From assembly GCF_030167915.1 (NCBI RefSeq), contig NZ_JARGNB010000001.1, forward strand, positions 1,736,001 through 1,800,000: a stretch of DNA of 64,000 nucleotides. Direction: 5' to 3'. Shown here piece after piece: positions 28,474 to 39,431 of the stretch. The translations under genes were made by a program, and so were the position numbers. Position 1 is the first letter of the stretch; each line of letters opens with the position of its first letter. The notes beneath the pieces were generated by a model, which saw only the letters and a list, made by a program, of their open reading frames with translations, was not told the origin of the DNA and did no database searches. This stretch comes from Aquabacterium humicola. Lineage in GTDB: Bacteria > Pseudomonadota > Gammaproteobacteria > Burkholderiales > Burkholderiaceae_C.

Positions 28474-29462
28474 GCCGGCACGCGACGTTCCGCCCGCGCC
28501 AGCGCGGCGCCGCGCTGCTGGTGGCGATGGTGCTGCTCACGCTGGTGGCCACGCTGGCCGCCGGCATGGTCTGGCAGCAGTGGCGCGCGGTGCAGGTGGA
28601 GATCGCCGAGCGCGGCCGCGCGCAGCTGGGCTGGATCCTCAACGGCGCGATCGACTGGGCGCGGCTGATCCTGCGCGAGGACGGGCGCACCGACCTGCAG
28701 AAGGGCCAGGCGGTCGATCACCTCAACGAGACCTGGGCCAAGCCGCTCGAGGAAGCGCGGCTGTCGACCTTCCTCGCCGCCGACAAGGACAACAACGCCG
28801 ACGACAGCGGCCCCGACGCCTTCATCGCCGGCACCATCGTCGACGCGCAGGCGCGCTACAACCTGCGCAACCTCGTCAGCGCCGAACGCAAGGTGCTGCC
28901 GGCCGAGTTCGAAGTGCTCAAGCAGCTGTGCGCCCAGGCCGGCCTGGCTGCCGACGTGCCGGAACGGCTGGCCAGCGGCCTCGCCGCCGCGACCGCGGGC
29001 ACCGAGGACGCGCCGCTGCTGCCGCTGCGCCTGGACGACCTGGCGTGGCTGGGCATCGACGGCGCCAGCATCGAGAAGTTGCGCCCGCTGGTCTGGCTGC
29101 AACCGCCGCAGGCCGGGGGCGGCACCGGGGCGACGGTCAACCTGAACACCGCCCCGCGCGACGTGCTGGCCGCCGTGCTGGGCATCGATCCGGGCCGCGC
29201 CGAAGGGCTGGTGCAGACCCGCAACCGCCAGGCGTTCGGTTCCGCGGACGAGGTGCGCACGCAGCTGAACATCGCCAACGAGGCCTGGACAGCGATCGCG
29301 GCGCGCATCGGCGTGCAGTCGCAATACTTCGAGGTGCGCGGCCGCATGCGGCTGGACGACCGGGTGCTCGAGGAAACCGCGCTGCTGCGGCGCGATCCGA
29401 ACGGTGGCGTGCTGCTGCTGCAGCGCCAACGCCAGCACCTCGTGCTGGCGCCGCGTTCGTGA
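28470..29462 (+). CDS. gspK: type II secretion minor pseudopilin GspK
   Basis: GspK (330 aa) caps the pseudopilus. A short positively charged leader ends at QRG13, followed by AALLVAMVLLTLVATLAAGMVWQQW; like other GspK proteins it lacks Glu at +5. The large helical domain carries IVDAQARYNLRNLV and TVNLNTAPRDVLAAVL, the usual GspK signature. ATG overlaps the gspJ stop. Confidence 0.93.
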   Translation: MSRHATFRPRQRGAALLVAMVLLTLVATLAAGMVWQQWRAVQVEIAERGRAQLGWILNGAIDWARLILREDGRTDLQKGQAVDHLNETWAKPLEEARLSTFLAADKDNNADDSGPDAFIAGTIVDAQARYNLRNLVSAERKVLPAEFEVLKQLCAQAGLAADVPERLASGLAAATAGTEDAPLLPLRLDDLAWLGIDGASIEKLRPLVWLQPPQAGGGTGATVNLNTAPRDVLAAVLGIDPGRAEGLVQTRNRQAFGSADEVRTQLNIANEAWTAIAARIGVQSQYFEVRGRMRLDDRVLEETALLRRDPNGGVLLLQRQRQHLVLAPRS

Positions 29463-29578
29463 GCGGTTCGACAGCGCGCGGCCTTTGCCACAATGCGGCC
29501 CCGCCCGTCGCGCCGGCGCACCGTCGCCGCGCGATCGACGTCGGCCCGCCATCCGTCTTTACGTCCTCCCGCTAGCCT

Positions 29579-30826
29579 ATGTCGATGCTCGTCATCCAGT
29601 TGCCGCCCCGTGCGCGCGCCGAAGGCGCCGCGCCCGATGCCGCGGCGCTGCCGCTGGCCTATGTGCAAAGCGGCGACGGCCTGAGCCCGGGCGTCCAGGG
29701 CCACGCGACGCTGGCGCAGCTGCCGAAGGCCGACAGCCTCGTCGCCGTCGTGCCCGCCTCCGAGATCGGCTGGCACCGCGTGCCGCTGCCGAAAGCCCCG
29801 GCAGGGCGCCTGCGCGCCGCACTGCTGGGCCTGCTGGAAGAAGGCCTGCTCGACGACGACGACCAGGTCCACCTGGCGCTGGCACCGCAGGCGAAGCCGT
29901 CGCAGCCGACCTGGGTCGCCGCGCTGCACCGTCCGTGGCTCGCCGGCTGGATCGCGGCCATCGAAGCGGCAGGCCTGACGCTCGAGCGCGTCGTGCCCGC
30001 GCACTGGCCGCAGGAACCCGGTATCGCCCACGTCTTTCCCGGCGGCCGCATCGACGGCGCCGATCCGGTGCCCTGGCTGACGCTGGCCGACGCCGACGGC
30101 GTGCTGACGATGCCGCTGGGCGGCGGCCTGGCGCGTGCCCGCCAGCCCCAGTGGCAGGCGGCCGCGCTGCGCTGGACCGCCGAACCCTCCGTGATCGCCG
30201 CCGCCGAACGCTGGCTCGGCGCGCCGCTGCAGGTGCAGACCGAAAGCCAGTCGACGCTCGCCGCCGCCCGGTCGCCGTGGAACCTGCGCCAGTTCGATCT
30301 GGCACCGCGCCACCGCGGACTGCGCGCGGTGCGCGAGTTCGCCAAGCAGTGGGCCGGTCCGGCCTGGCGGCCGGTGCGCTGGGGCCTGGCGGCGCTGCTC
30401 GCGCTGCAGGTGGTCGGCCTGAACCTCGCGTCCTGGCAGCAGCAGCGCCAGCTGCAGCTGCGCCAGCAGGAGATGACGGCGCTGCTGCGCAGCACCCACC
30501 CGCAGGTGCGTTCGATCGCCGATGCGCCGCTGCAGATGCGGCGCGAGACCGAACTGCTGCGCAGCGCCGCCGGCCAGCCGGGCGAAGGCGACCTCGAGCC
30601 GCTGCTGGCGCTTGCCGCCCGTGCGTGGCCGGAGGGCCAGGCGCCGGTGCAGCAACTGCAGTTCCAGCCGGGCCAGCTGAGCCTGGCCGCGGCCGGCTGG
30701 ACGCCGCAGCAGGTCGAGCAGTTCCGCAACCGCATCGAGGGCGCCGGCGTGCGCGTGACGTCCGATGGCGGCCGTCTTGTCGTGCGCACCGAGGCGGCCG
30801 CGGCACGCACGGGAGCGCAGCCATGA
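29579..30826 (+). CDS. gspL: type II secretion platform protein GspL
   Basis: GspL (415 aa) binds the GspE ATPase through its cytoplasmic actin-like half and the GspM dimer through its periplasmic half. Residues 1-250 form the cytoplasmic part (LVAVVPASEIGWHRVPLPK; RLRAALLGLLEEGLLDDDDQVHLAL), a single membrane helix lies near 265-283, then a coiled coil (QQQRQLQLRQQEM) and a ferredoxin-like domain. A 116-bp gap separates it from gspK; TTCGAC and CACAAT hexamers 16 bp apart there could be an internal promoter, but this is weak. Confidence 0.9.
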   Translation: MSMLVIQLPPRARAEGAAPDAAALPLAYVQSGDGLSPGVQGHATLAQLPKADSLVAVVPASEIGWHRVPLPKAPAGRLRAALLGLLEEGLLDDDDQVHLALAPQAKPSQPTWVAALHRPWLAGWIAAIEAAGLTLERVVPAHWPQEPGIAHVFPGGRIDGADPVPWLTLADADGVLTMPLGGGLARARQPQWQAAALRWTAEPSVIAAAERWLGAPLQVQTESQSTLAAARSPWNLRQFDLAPRHRGLRAVREFAKQWAGPAWRPVRWGLAALLALQVVGLNLASWQQQRQLQLRQQEMTALLRSTHPQVRSIADAPLQMRRETELLRSAAGQPGEGDLEPLLALAARAWPEGQAPVQQLQFQPGQLSLAAAGWTPQQVEQFRNRIEGAGVRVTSDGGRLVVRTEAAAARTGAQP

Positions 30827-31311
30827 GCCGTTCGGACTGGCGCCAGCAGCTGGCCACCGCATGGGGCCAGCGCAGCGAGCGCGAGCGCCGCCTGGTGCTG
30901 GTCGCCGGCATCGTGCTCGGCGCGTACCTGCTGTGGCTGGCGATCGTTCCGGCCTGGCGCACGCTGCGCACGGTGCCGGCGAAGCAGGCCGTGCTCGAAG
31001 CACAGTGGCACAGCATGCAGCGCCTGGCGGTCGAAGCGCAGGCGCTGCGCGCGACACCGCCGCTGCCGCCCGAGCAGGCCCGCGCCGCATTGCAAGGCAG
31101 CGCCCAACGTTTCGGCGACGCCGCGAAGCTCGTGCTGCAGGGTGAGCGCGCGATCCTGACGATCACCGGCCTGCCGGCCGAACAGCTGGCCGCCTGGCTC
31201 GCCGAAGTGCGCATCAACGCACGCGCCCGCGTCATCGAGAGCCAGCTGCAGCGGACCCCGCAGGGCAGCTACGCCGGCACCGTGGTGCTGGTGCTGGGAG
31301 CGCCCGCGTGA
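30823..31311 (+). CDS. gspM: type II secretion platform protein GspM
   Basis: GspM (162 aa) is a bitopic inner-membrane protein: basic N-terminus (RSERERRLVL), one helix (about residues 26-44), a coiled coil, and a ferredoxin-like periplasmic domain ending [14 protein letters not shown] overlaps the gspL stop. Confidence 0.9.
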   Translation: MSRSDWRQQLATAWGQRSERERRLVLVAGIVLGAYLLWLAIVPAWRTLRTVPAKQAVLEAQWHSMQRLAVEAQALRATPPLPPEQARAALQGSAQRFGDAAKLVLQGERAILTITGLPAEQLAAWLAEVRINARARVIESQLQRTPQGSYAGTVVLVLGAPA

Positions 31312-32146
31312 AGGCGGCACCGGCCGCGGCGCTGGCCGCCGAACGCGCCTGGCAGCGGCTGCAGCACGCGACGCGACGCGCCGCGCTGTGGGGCGTGCTG
31401 CTGGGCGGGCTGCTCGGCCTGGTGCTGTTCGCGCCGGCGAGCTGGCTCGCATCGGCCGTGCATCGCGCCAGCGGCGAACGCCTGCTGCTGGCCGATGCGC
31501 GTGGCAGCGTCTGGGCGGGCGACGCGGTGCTGGTGCTCGCCGGCGGCCCCGGCAGCCGCGATGCATCGGCCCTGCCCGGCCGCGTGCAGTGGCGGCTGCG
31601 GCCGCACTGGCGCGGCCTGCTGCTGAAGACGCGCCAGCCCTGCTGCCTGCACGAGCCGCTGCGCCTGGAGCTGCGGCCGGCCTGGGGCGGCTTCACGCTG
31701 GTGCTGCCGCCGCGGCCCGAGGGCATCGGCCGCTGGCCGGCCCGCTGGCTGGCGGGACTCGGCACGCCCTGGAACACGCTGCAGCTCGGCGGCACGCTGC
31801 AGCTGGCCAGCACCGGCTTCACGCTGCGCATGGTCGAAGGCCGCGCCCGCCTGGACGGCACGCTGGAGCTGCGGCTGATCGGCGCGTCGTCGACGCTGGT
31901 GCCGGTCGACCCGCTCGGCAGCTACCGGCTGCAGTTGCGCGGCGATGCGGCCGGCGGCGATGCGGCGACGCTGACCTTGCAGACGCTCGACGGCGCGCTG
32001 CAGCTCGCCGGCAGCGGCCAGTGGACCGGCGCCCGCCTGCGCTTCCGCGGCGACGCGCGCGCCGCGCCCGGCCAGGAGAACGCGCTGGCCAACCTGCTCA
32101 ACATCATCGGCAAGCGCCAGGGGGCGCTGTCCGTCATTTCGATTGG

Positions 32147-32150
<4 letters not shown>
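31308..32150 (+). CDS. gspN: type II secretion protein GspN
   Basis: GspN (280 aa) is an accessory protein present in some type II systems. GTG start overlapping the gspM stop (GTGA). One N-terminal membrane helix (about residues 26-48) and a beta-rich periplasmic domain with [19 protein letters not shown] and [12 protein letters not shown], typical of the family. A conserved CC pair (QPCCLHEPL) may form a disulfide. Confidence 0.85.
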
Positions 32151-34336
<2,186 letters not shown>

Positions 34337-34344
34337 GGCCGCCC

Positions 34345-35766
34345 ATGGGCTCACGCCACCCCCTGCCCTACGCCTTCGCGAAGGCCCACACGCTGCTGCT
34401 CGAGGACGACGGCGCGCGGCGCACGCTGTGGGCCGCGGAGAGCACGCCGGCGAGCGCGCTGAGCGAGGTCGCGCGGCTGTACGACATCTCGAACGTCGAG
34501 CACGAAGCGGCGGCGACGCTGACCGCGCGCATCTCCGCGGTCTACGCCGGCGGTGAATCGAGCGCCGCGGCGGTGGTCGGCGAGGTCGAGAGCGCGGTCG
34601 ACCTGTCGCGGCTGCTGCAGGACCTGCCGGCGGTCGAGGACCTGCTCGAAGCCGCCGACGACGCGCCGATCATCCGCATGCTCAACGCGCTGCTGACCCA
34701 GGCGGCGAAGGACGCGGCCAGCGACATCCACATCGAGCCTTACGAGCGCAGCTCGTCGGTGCGTTTCCGCGTCGACGGCACGCTGCGCGAGGTGGTGCAG
34801 CCCAACCGCGCGCTGCACGCGGCGCTGATCTCGCGCCTGAAGATCATGGCCGAGCTCGACATCGCCGAGAAACGCCTGCCGCAGGACGGCCGCATCTCGC
34901 TGCGCATCGGCGGGCGGGCGATCGACGTGCGCGTGTCGACGCTGCCGTCGGCGCACGGCGAGCGCGCGGTGCTGCGCCTCTTGGACAAGACCGAATCGAA
35001 GTTCACGCTCGAGGCGCTGGGCATGAGCGGCGAGGTGCTGTCGGCCTTCGACCGCCTGGTGCACCAGCCGCACGGCATCGTGCTAGTCACCGGCCCGACC
35101 GGTTCCGGCAAGACGACGACGCTGTACGCGTCGCTCGGCCGCATCGACACCTCGACCACCAACATCCTCACCGTCGAGGACCCGGTGGAATACGAGCTGC
35201 CGGGCATCGGCCAGACGCAGGTCAACCCGAAGATCGACCTCACGTTCGCGAAGGCGCTGCGCGCGATCCTGCGCCAGGATCCGGACGTCATCATGATCGG
35301 CGAGATCCGCGACTTCGAGACCGCGCAGATCGCGATCCAGGCCTCGCTGACCGGCCACCTCGTGCTCGCGACGCTGCACACCAACGATTCGCCGAGCGCG
35401 GTGACGCGACTGATCGACATGGGCGTCGAGCCCTTCCTGCTGAGCTCGTCGCTGCTGGGCGTGCAGGCGCAGCGCCTGGTGCGCAAGCTGTGCACCACCT
35501 GCCGGCGCGAGGATGCGCAGGGCCACTGGCATCCGGTCGGCTGTCCCGAGTGCGGCATGAGCGGCTACAAGGGCCGCACCGGCGTCTACGAGCTGATGGT
35601 CGCCGACGACAAGCTGCGCGAGCTGATCCACAACCGCGCGCCGGAAAGCGCGCTGTTCGACGCCGCGCAGGCCGCCGGCTACCGCACGATGCGCGAGGAC
35701 GGCGAGCGGCTGGTCGCCGAGGGCATCACCTCGCTCGAGGAGCTGCTGCGCGTCACGCGCGACTAG
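34345..35766 (+). CDS. gspE: type II secretion ATPase GspE
   Basis: GspE (473 aa) is the cytoplasmic hexameric ATPase. N-terminal GspL-binding domain (about residues 1-110), then Walker [10 protein letters not shown] (about 250), Asp box ([21 protein letters not shown]), Walker B ([14 protein letters not shown]) and His box ([13 protein letters not shown]). The zinc-binding tetracysteine is present as C383/C386 and C400/C403. Starts 8 bp after gspD. Confidence 0.96.
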   Translation: MGSRHPLPYAFAKAHTLLLEDDGARRTLWAAESTPASALSEVARLYDISNVEHEAAATLTARISAVYAGGESSAAAVVGEVESAVDLSRLLQDLPAVEDLLEAADDAPIIRMLNALLTQAAKDAASDIHIEPYERSSSVRFRVDGTLREVVQPNRALHAALISRLKIMAELDIAEKRLPQDGRISLRIGGRAIDVRVSTLPSAHGERAVLRLLDKTESKFTLEALGMSGEVLSAFDRLVHQPHGIVLVTGPTGSGKTTTLYASLGRIDTSTTNILTVEDPVEYELPGIGQTQVNPKIDLTFAKALRAILRQDPDVIMIGEIRDFETAQIAIQASLTGHLVLATLHTNDSPSAVTRLIDMGVEPFLLSSSLLGVQAQRLVRKLCTTCRREDAQGHWHPVGCPECGMSGYKGRTGVYELMVADDKLRELIHNRAPESALFDAAQAAGYRTMREDGERLVAEGITSLEELLRVTRD

Positions 35767-35783
35767 CATCCATAAGACGCGTC

Positions 35784-36998
35784 ATGCCCGCCTACAAGTA
35801 CGAAGCGCTCGATGCCGACGGCAAGACCCGCAAGGGCCTGGTCGAGGCCGAGAACCCGCGCGCCGCGCGCGGCCAGCTGCGCGGCCAGGGGCTGGTGCCG
35901 CTGGCGGTCGACGCGGTGGCCATCGCGGCCCAGGCCGGCGACAGCGTGAGCTTCAGGCGCCGCGCCTTCAGCAGCACGACGCTCGCGGTCTGGACGCGCC
36001 AGCTCGCCGGCCTGGTCGGCGCCGGGCTGCCGCTGGAACGTGCGCTGACCGCGCTGGCCGACGAAGCCGAGACGCCCGGTCAGCGGGAGCTCGTCGCGCA
36101 CCTGCGCGCCGAGGTCAATGCCGGCGCGCCGTTCGCGCGCGCGCTGGCCTCGGCCCCGCGAGAGTTCGACGACGTCTACCGCGCGGTGATCGCCGCCGGC
36201 GAGCAAAGCGGCGCGCTCGGCCAAGTGCTGGAGCGGCTGGCCGACGACCTCGAGGAACGCCAGGCGCTGCGCGCCAAGCTGATCGGCGCCGCGCTGTACC
36301 CGGCCATCGTCTCGCTGATCGCGCTGGTGATCGTGGTCTTCCTCGTCACCTACGTCGTGCCGCAGGTCGCCGGCGTCTTCACCACCCGCAAGCAGGCGCT
36401 GCCGATCCTGACGGTCGGCCTGCTCGCGCTGAGCGACTTCATGCGCCACTGGGGCTGGCTGCTCGCGCTGGCGGTCGCCGGCGCCATCGGCGCGCTGCTG
36501 CTGGCGCTGCGCAGTGAAGCCTTCCGGCTGCGCTTCGACGCCGGATGGCTGAACCTGCCGGTGCTCGGGCGGCTGGCACGCGGCTACAACGCCGCGCGCT
36601 TCACCGGCACGCTGGCGATGCTGGCGGCCTCGGGCGTGCCGATCCTGAAGGCGCTGCAGGCGGCCGCCGAGACGCTGAACAACCGTGCGCTGCGCGCCGA
36701 TGCGATGGACGCGCTGGTGCAGGTACGCGAAGGCGCGCCGCTGGCCGCCGCGCTGGCCGCGAAGAAGCGCTTCCCGGGCCTGCTGCCAATGTTCGCGCGC
36801 CTGGGCGAGCAGACCGGCGAGCTGCCGCGCATGCTCGAACGCGCCGCGCGCCAGCTGTCCATCGAGGTGCAGCGCCGCTCGATGGCGCTGGCGACGATCC
36901 TCGAGCCGCTGCTGATCGTCGGCATGGGCGGCATCGTGATGACGATCGTGCTCGCGGTGCTGCAGCCGATCATCCAGCTGAACACCTGGGTGAAATAG
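35784..36998 (+). CDS. gspF: type II secretion inner-membrane protein GspF
   Basis: GspF (404 aa) is the polytopic core of the platform. It has the family start MPAYKYEALDADGKTRKG, two cytoplasmic T2SSF domains (about residues 70-190 and 270-395) with LVGAGLPLERALTALADEAE and MLAASGVPILKALQAAAETL, and three membrane helices. Last gene of the gsp operon. Confidence 0.96.
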   Translation: MPAYKYEALDADGKTRKGLVEAENPRAARGQLRGQGLVPLAVDAVAIAAQAGDSVSFRRRAFSSTTLAVWTRQLAGLVGAGLPLERALTALADEAETPGQRELVAHLRAEVNAGAPFARALASAPREFDDVYRAVIAAGEQSGALGQVLERLADDLEERQALRAKLIGAALYPAIVSLIALVIVVFLVTYVVPQVAGVFTTRKQALPILTVGLLALSDFMRHWGWLLALAVAGAIGALLLALRSEAFRLRFDAGWLNLPVLGRLARGYNAARFTGTLAMLAASGVPILKALQAAAETLNNRALRADAMDALVQVREGAPLAAALAAKKRFPGLLPMFARLGEQTGELPRMLERAARQLSIEVQRRSMALATILEPLLIVGMGGIVMTIVLAVLQPIIQLNTWVK

Positions 36999-37138
36999 GG
37001 CTCGCCCCAGGCGCTACGCGCCAGCCCCCCGGGGCCGCTCGGCCGCTTTGCGGCCATGGCGCGCAGCCGCCTTGGGGCGGCCCGGCGGCGGCTGCCACTT
37101 GACCTGGGGCGGGGCCGATCGCGCGGCCCTTGCCCCGA
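36999..37138. repeat. GC-rich palindromic intergenic spacer after gspF
   Basis: This 140-bp spacer between two converging genes is almost pure G/C with several overlapping inverted repeats (for example GGCGCTACGCGCC, and CGGCCGC-TTT-GCGGCC). Its last part (CTTGGGGCGGCCCGGCGGC) resembles the spacer at 59265-59387, which suggests a dispersed palindromic element of the kind common in this group. It may end transcription from both sides; no U tract was seen. Confidence 0.35.
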
Positions 37139-39136
37139 TCACAGCTTCATCGGACCGATGTACTGCTGGCCCCAGGCCAGGCCGGTGACGAACATCGTGC
37201 GCGGCACGCTGTTCTGCGTCACGCCGCCGTGGTACCAGTTCAGCCACAAGGCGCGTACGCCGAGGTCGCGCACCGGCGCGATCAGGTCCGAGCGCAGGGG
37301 CGCGGTGTACAACGGCTTCGAGCGGAATACGAGGCCGGTGCGCTCGAAGACGAGGCGGCCGTCGATCCACGCCCGCAGTTCGCCGTCCGGCAGGAAGCCC
37401 GGTGCCGCGTCCATCACGGTGTTGAGCTTCAATTCCGTCTCGACGCAGTACCACTCGTTGGCGTAGATGATGCCGCCGAGCCCGCCGCGCTTGCCCCAGA
37501 AGATCTTCGAGTTCGTATCGCCGGTGTAGCTGTAGCCCGGCGGGTTCAACGGACCGAAGTCGTACAGGTGGAAGCCCGGGCGGATGCCCTCCTCATTCGG
37601 ACCGCCACAGTAGGCGTCGCAGTCGGACCACGCCAGCCGCATCTGCCAGCCGCGTCCGCCGCCCGAGGAGCCGCTGCCGCCGCCGTAGCTGGTCGTGTGG
37701 TCCGGCGTGAAGCCGAACTTGCCGGCCCAGTCGGTCCAGTTGGGGGCGATCTGGCCTTCCTTGTGGTAGACGTTGTAGCGCTTGACCGGGTCACGCAGGT
37801 AGCGCGTGCCTTCAGGCGTGCCCAGGCGCAGGTAGTAGCGCACGAAGATGCGCGGCAGGCGGCCGAACAGCGGCTCGGGCATGAAGATCGAGCCACTGGC
37901 AGCGCCGGTGCCGCCGTAGCCGACGACATCGCCGTCCTTCGTCGCATCGGCCTTCATGTGCATGCGCAGCGCGCCCATGCCCGCCGCCAGCGGCTTGAAG
38001 CCTTCGAGCCCGTAGTCGGACTTCACCAGCTCGGGCAACCCGTCGGCATTGGTCCGGATGATCTTGCCCAGGCCCTTGTGCGGCAGCTTGCTCGTGTTCG
38101 GCGTGCCGCCCCACAGGGCCGGATCGAATTCGCGCGACGCCCACTTGTTGATCGGCTCGCCCGGATGGATGAACTGGTCCACCGTCGATCCGTCCACGTA
38201 GCGGTGGGCGCCGATGATGCCGGGTGCCGACGTCAGGCCGGCGTCGAGCCGGCCGACCGAGGCCGAGCCCGCCACGCCCTGCTGCACCGGATCGGTGTTC
38301 ATCGGCGGGTCGAGCAGGAAGACCTGGATCACGGCGGCGACGTTGCCGGGGTGCTCGACGACCGTCAGCGTCATGCTGGCGGACAGCACGGCCTTGCTGG
38401 GGCGGTCGAACTCGATGAAGCACGGCGTCGACACATTCGGCGTGATCGAGCTCGGCGTGCCCGGCTTCATCACCGCGGTGATGATGCAATTGAGCGCCTC
38501 CTGCGTGCCGTCGGTGTAGTGCACCTGCAGGGTCGGCTTCGGGTAGGTCTTGTTCCAGCAGCCGGCGATCTTTCGCGGCCCCAGCGTGGTCGCCAGCCGG
38601 AACGCACACCAGCGGTTGTCCTGCTGCACCCGCTTCAGGACATCAGAAACGTCGATCGTGTACGCCTTGACCAGCGCGGTCGGGGCCTTCAGCGTCACCA
38701 CGCTCGCCCAGGGCGTCGGGCCGTGGCGAACGCCGGCGCGATCCAGCCAGTCGCCGCCGACCTTGTCCCAGGGCCAGCCGCAATAACGATCGACGAACTC
38801 CGAGCTGGGACCCCAGACGGACGTGCGCGCCGTTCCGCCGGGGATGCGCGGTTCCTGAATGTCCCAGGACGAGGCCTGGAAAAGATACTTGTGGCCGTTG
38901 CGGTAGCGAGCGCTGGAGGCCACCGGCACAGGGTTGATCGGCGGCTCGCCTCGGCTGGCCGAGGCGACCGGAACATTCTCGGCGGCCGAGGGATCGTCGG
39001 GTCGGCCGACGACACGCAACGCTTCCTGATTCGTCTCCCCCTCGTCGAGACCCTCACCGCCGCCGCAGGCGCCGAGCAATGGCACGCCGCCGAGCAGCGC
39101 ACCGTTCTTCAATACTTCGCGTCGAGTCTTTCCCAT
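37139..39136 (-). CDS. secreted Tat-lipoprotein with lyase-like C-terminal domain, function unknown
   Basis: A 665-aa exported protein. The N-terminus has a twin-arginine motif (KTRREVLKNGALLGG) running into a lipobox LLGAC with C24, then a Gly/Glu linker. The C-terminal half contains RIFVRYYLRLG, WQMRLAWSDCD, NEWYCVETELKLNT and DGELRAWIDGRLVFERTGL, a pattern seen in jelly-roll polysaccharide-lyase-like proteins (PL14/PL20 style); this is recognition by pattern only. The N-terminal half (about residues 60-330) has a separate beta-rich region with a DVSDVL/KPTLQVHYTDGT motif. AGAGGTT precedes the ATG. It lies directly after the type II secretion operon on the opposite strand, and could be secreted by it or stay at the surface. 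Confidence 0.6.
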   Translation of the reverse strand: MGKTRREVLKNGALLGGVPLLGACGGGEGLDEGETNQEALRVVGRPDDPSAAENVPVASASRGEPPINPVPVASSARYRNGHKYLFQASSWDIQEPRIPGGTARTSVWGPSSEFVDRYCGWPWDKVGGDWLDRAGVRHGPTPWASVVTLKAPTALVKAYTIDVSDVLKRVQQDNRWCAFRLATTLGPRKIAGCWNKTYPKPTLQVHYTDGTQEALNCIITAVMKPGTPSSITPNVSTPCFIEFDRPSKAVLSASMTLTVVEHPGNVAAVIQVFLLDPPMNTDPVQQGVAGSASVGRLDAGLTSAPGIIGAHRYVDGSTVDQFIHPGEPINKWASREFDPALWGGTPNTSKLPHKGLGKIIRTNADGLPELVKSDYGLEGFKPLAAGMGALRMHMKADATKDGDVVGYGGTGAASGSIFMPEPLFGRLPRIFVRYYLRLGTPEGTRYLRDPVKRYNVYHKEGQIAPNWTDWAGKFGFTPDHTTSYGGGSGSSGGGRGWQMRLAWSDCDAYCGGPNEEGIRPGFHLYDFGPLNPPGYSYTGDTNSKIFWGKRGGLGGIIYANEWYCVETELKLNTVMDAAPGFLPDGELRAWIDGRLVFERTGLVFRSKPLYTAPLRSDLIAPVRDLGVRALWLNWYHGGVTQNSVPRTMFVTGLAWGQQYIGPMKL

Positions 39137-39431
39137 AACCTCTTTCCGGCACAGTGAGAGGCGAAAGGCCGGGGCTGGCCCGTACGCACGCTGGACTGTG
39201 CTTGATGACGGCACGCAGGGGTGCCGGGTCGGCGGCTCGGCGCCCTGCTGGTGTGGCACCGAGAAGAATAAATCGCTCCTGGGAGAAGCGATGCAGGAAG
39301 TGTATGGGTGGATGCAGGCGTCACCTGAGCAAAAGGACGCGCTTCATGGGTGAGCAACTGCAACCGTCATTGCCAGAGGCCAACGGCGCTCGCAATCTCG
39401 ACATGTCCCCGCGCCCCCGGTCCAGCCGGCC
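39137..39431. other. intergenic region upstream of the 665-aa lipoprotein gene
   Basis: This 295-bp stretch must hold the promoter of the lipoprotein gene. A short inverted repeat ATCGCT...AGCGAT (39272-39292) is its only clear structure. Short reading frames through it show no conserved protein features, and I see no RNA gene. Confidence 0.4.

Noticed and set aside
37130-39157. 675-codon plus-strand ORF opposite the Tat-lipoprotein gene
   Set aside because: Complements the lipoprotein frame, which has a signal peptide, ribosome binding site and plausible domains.
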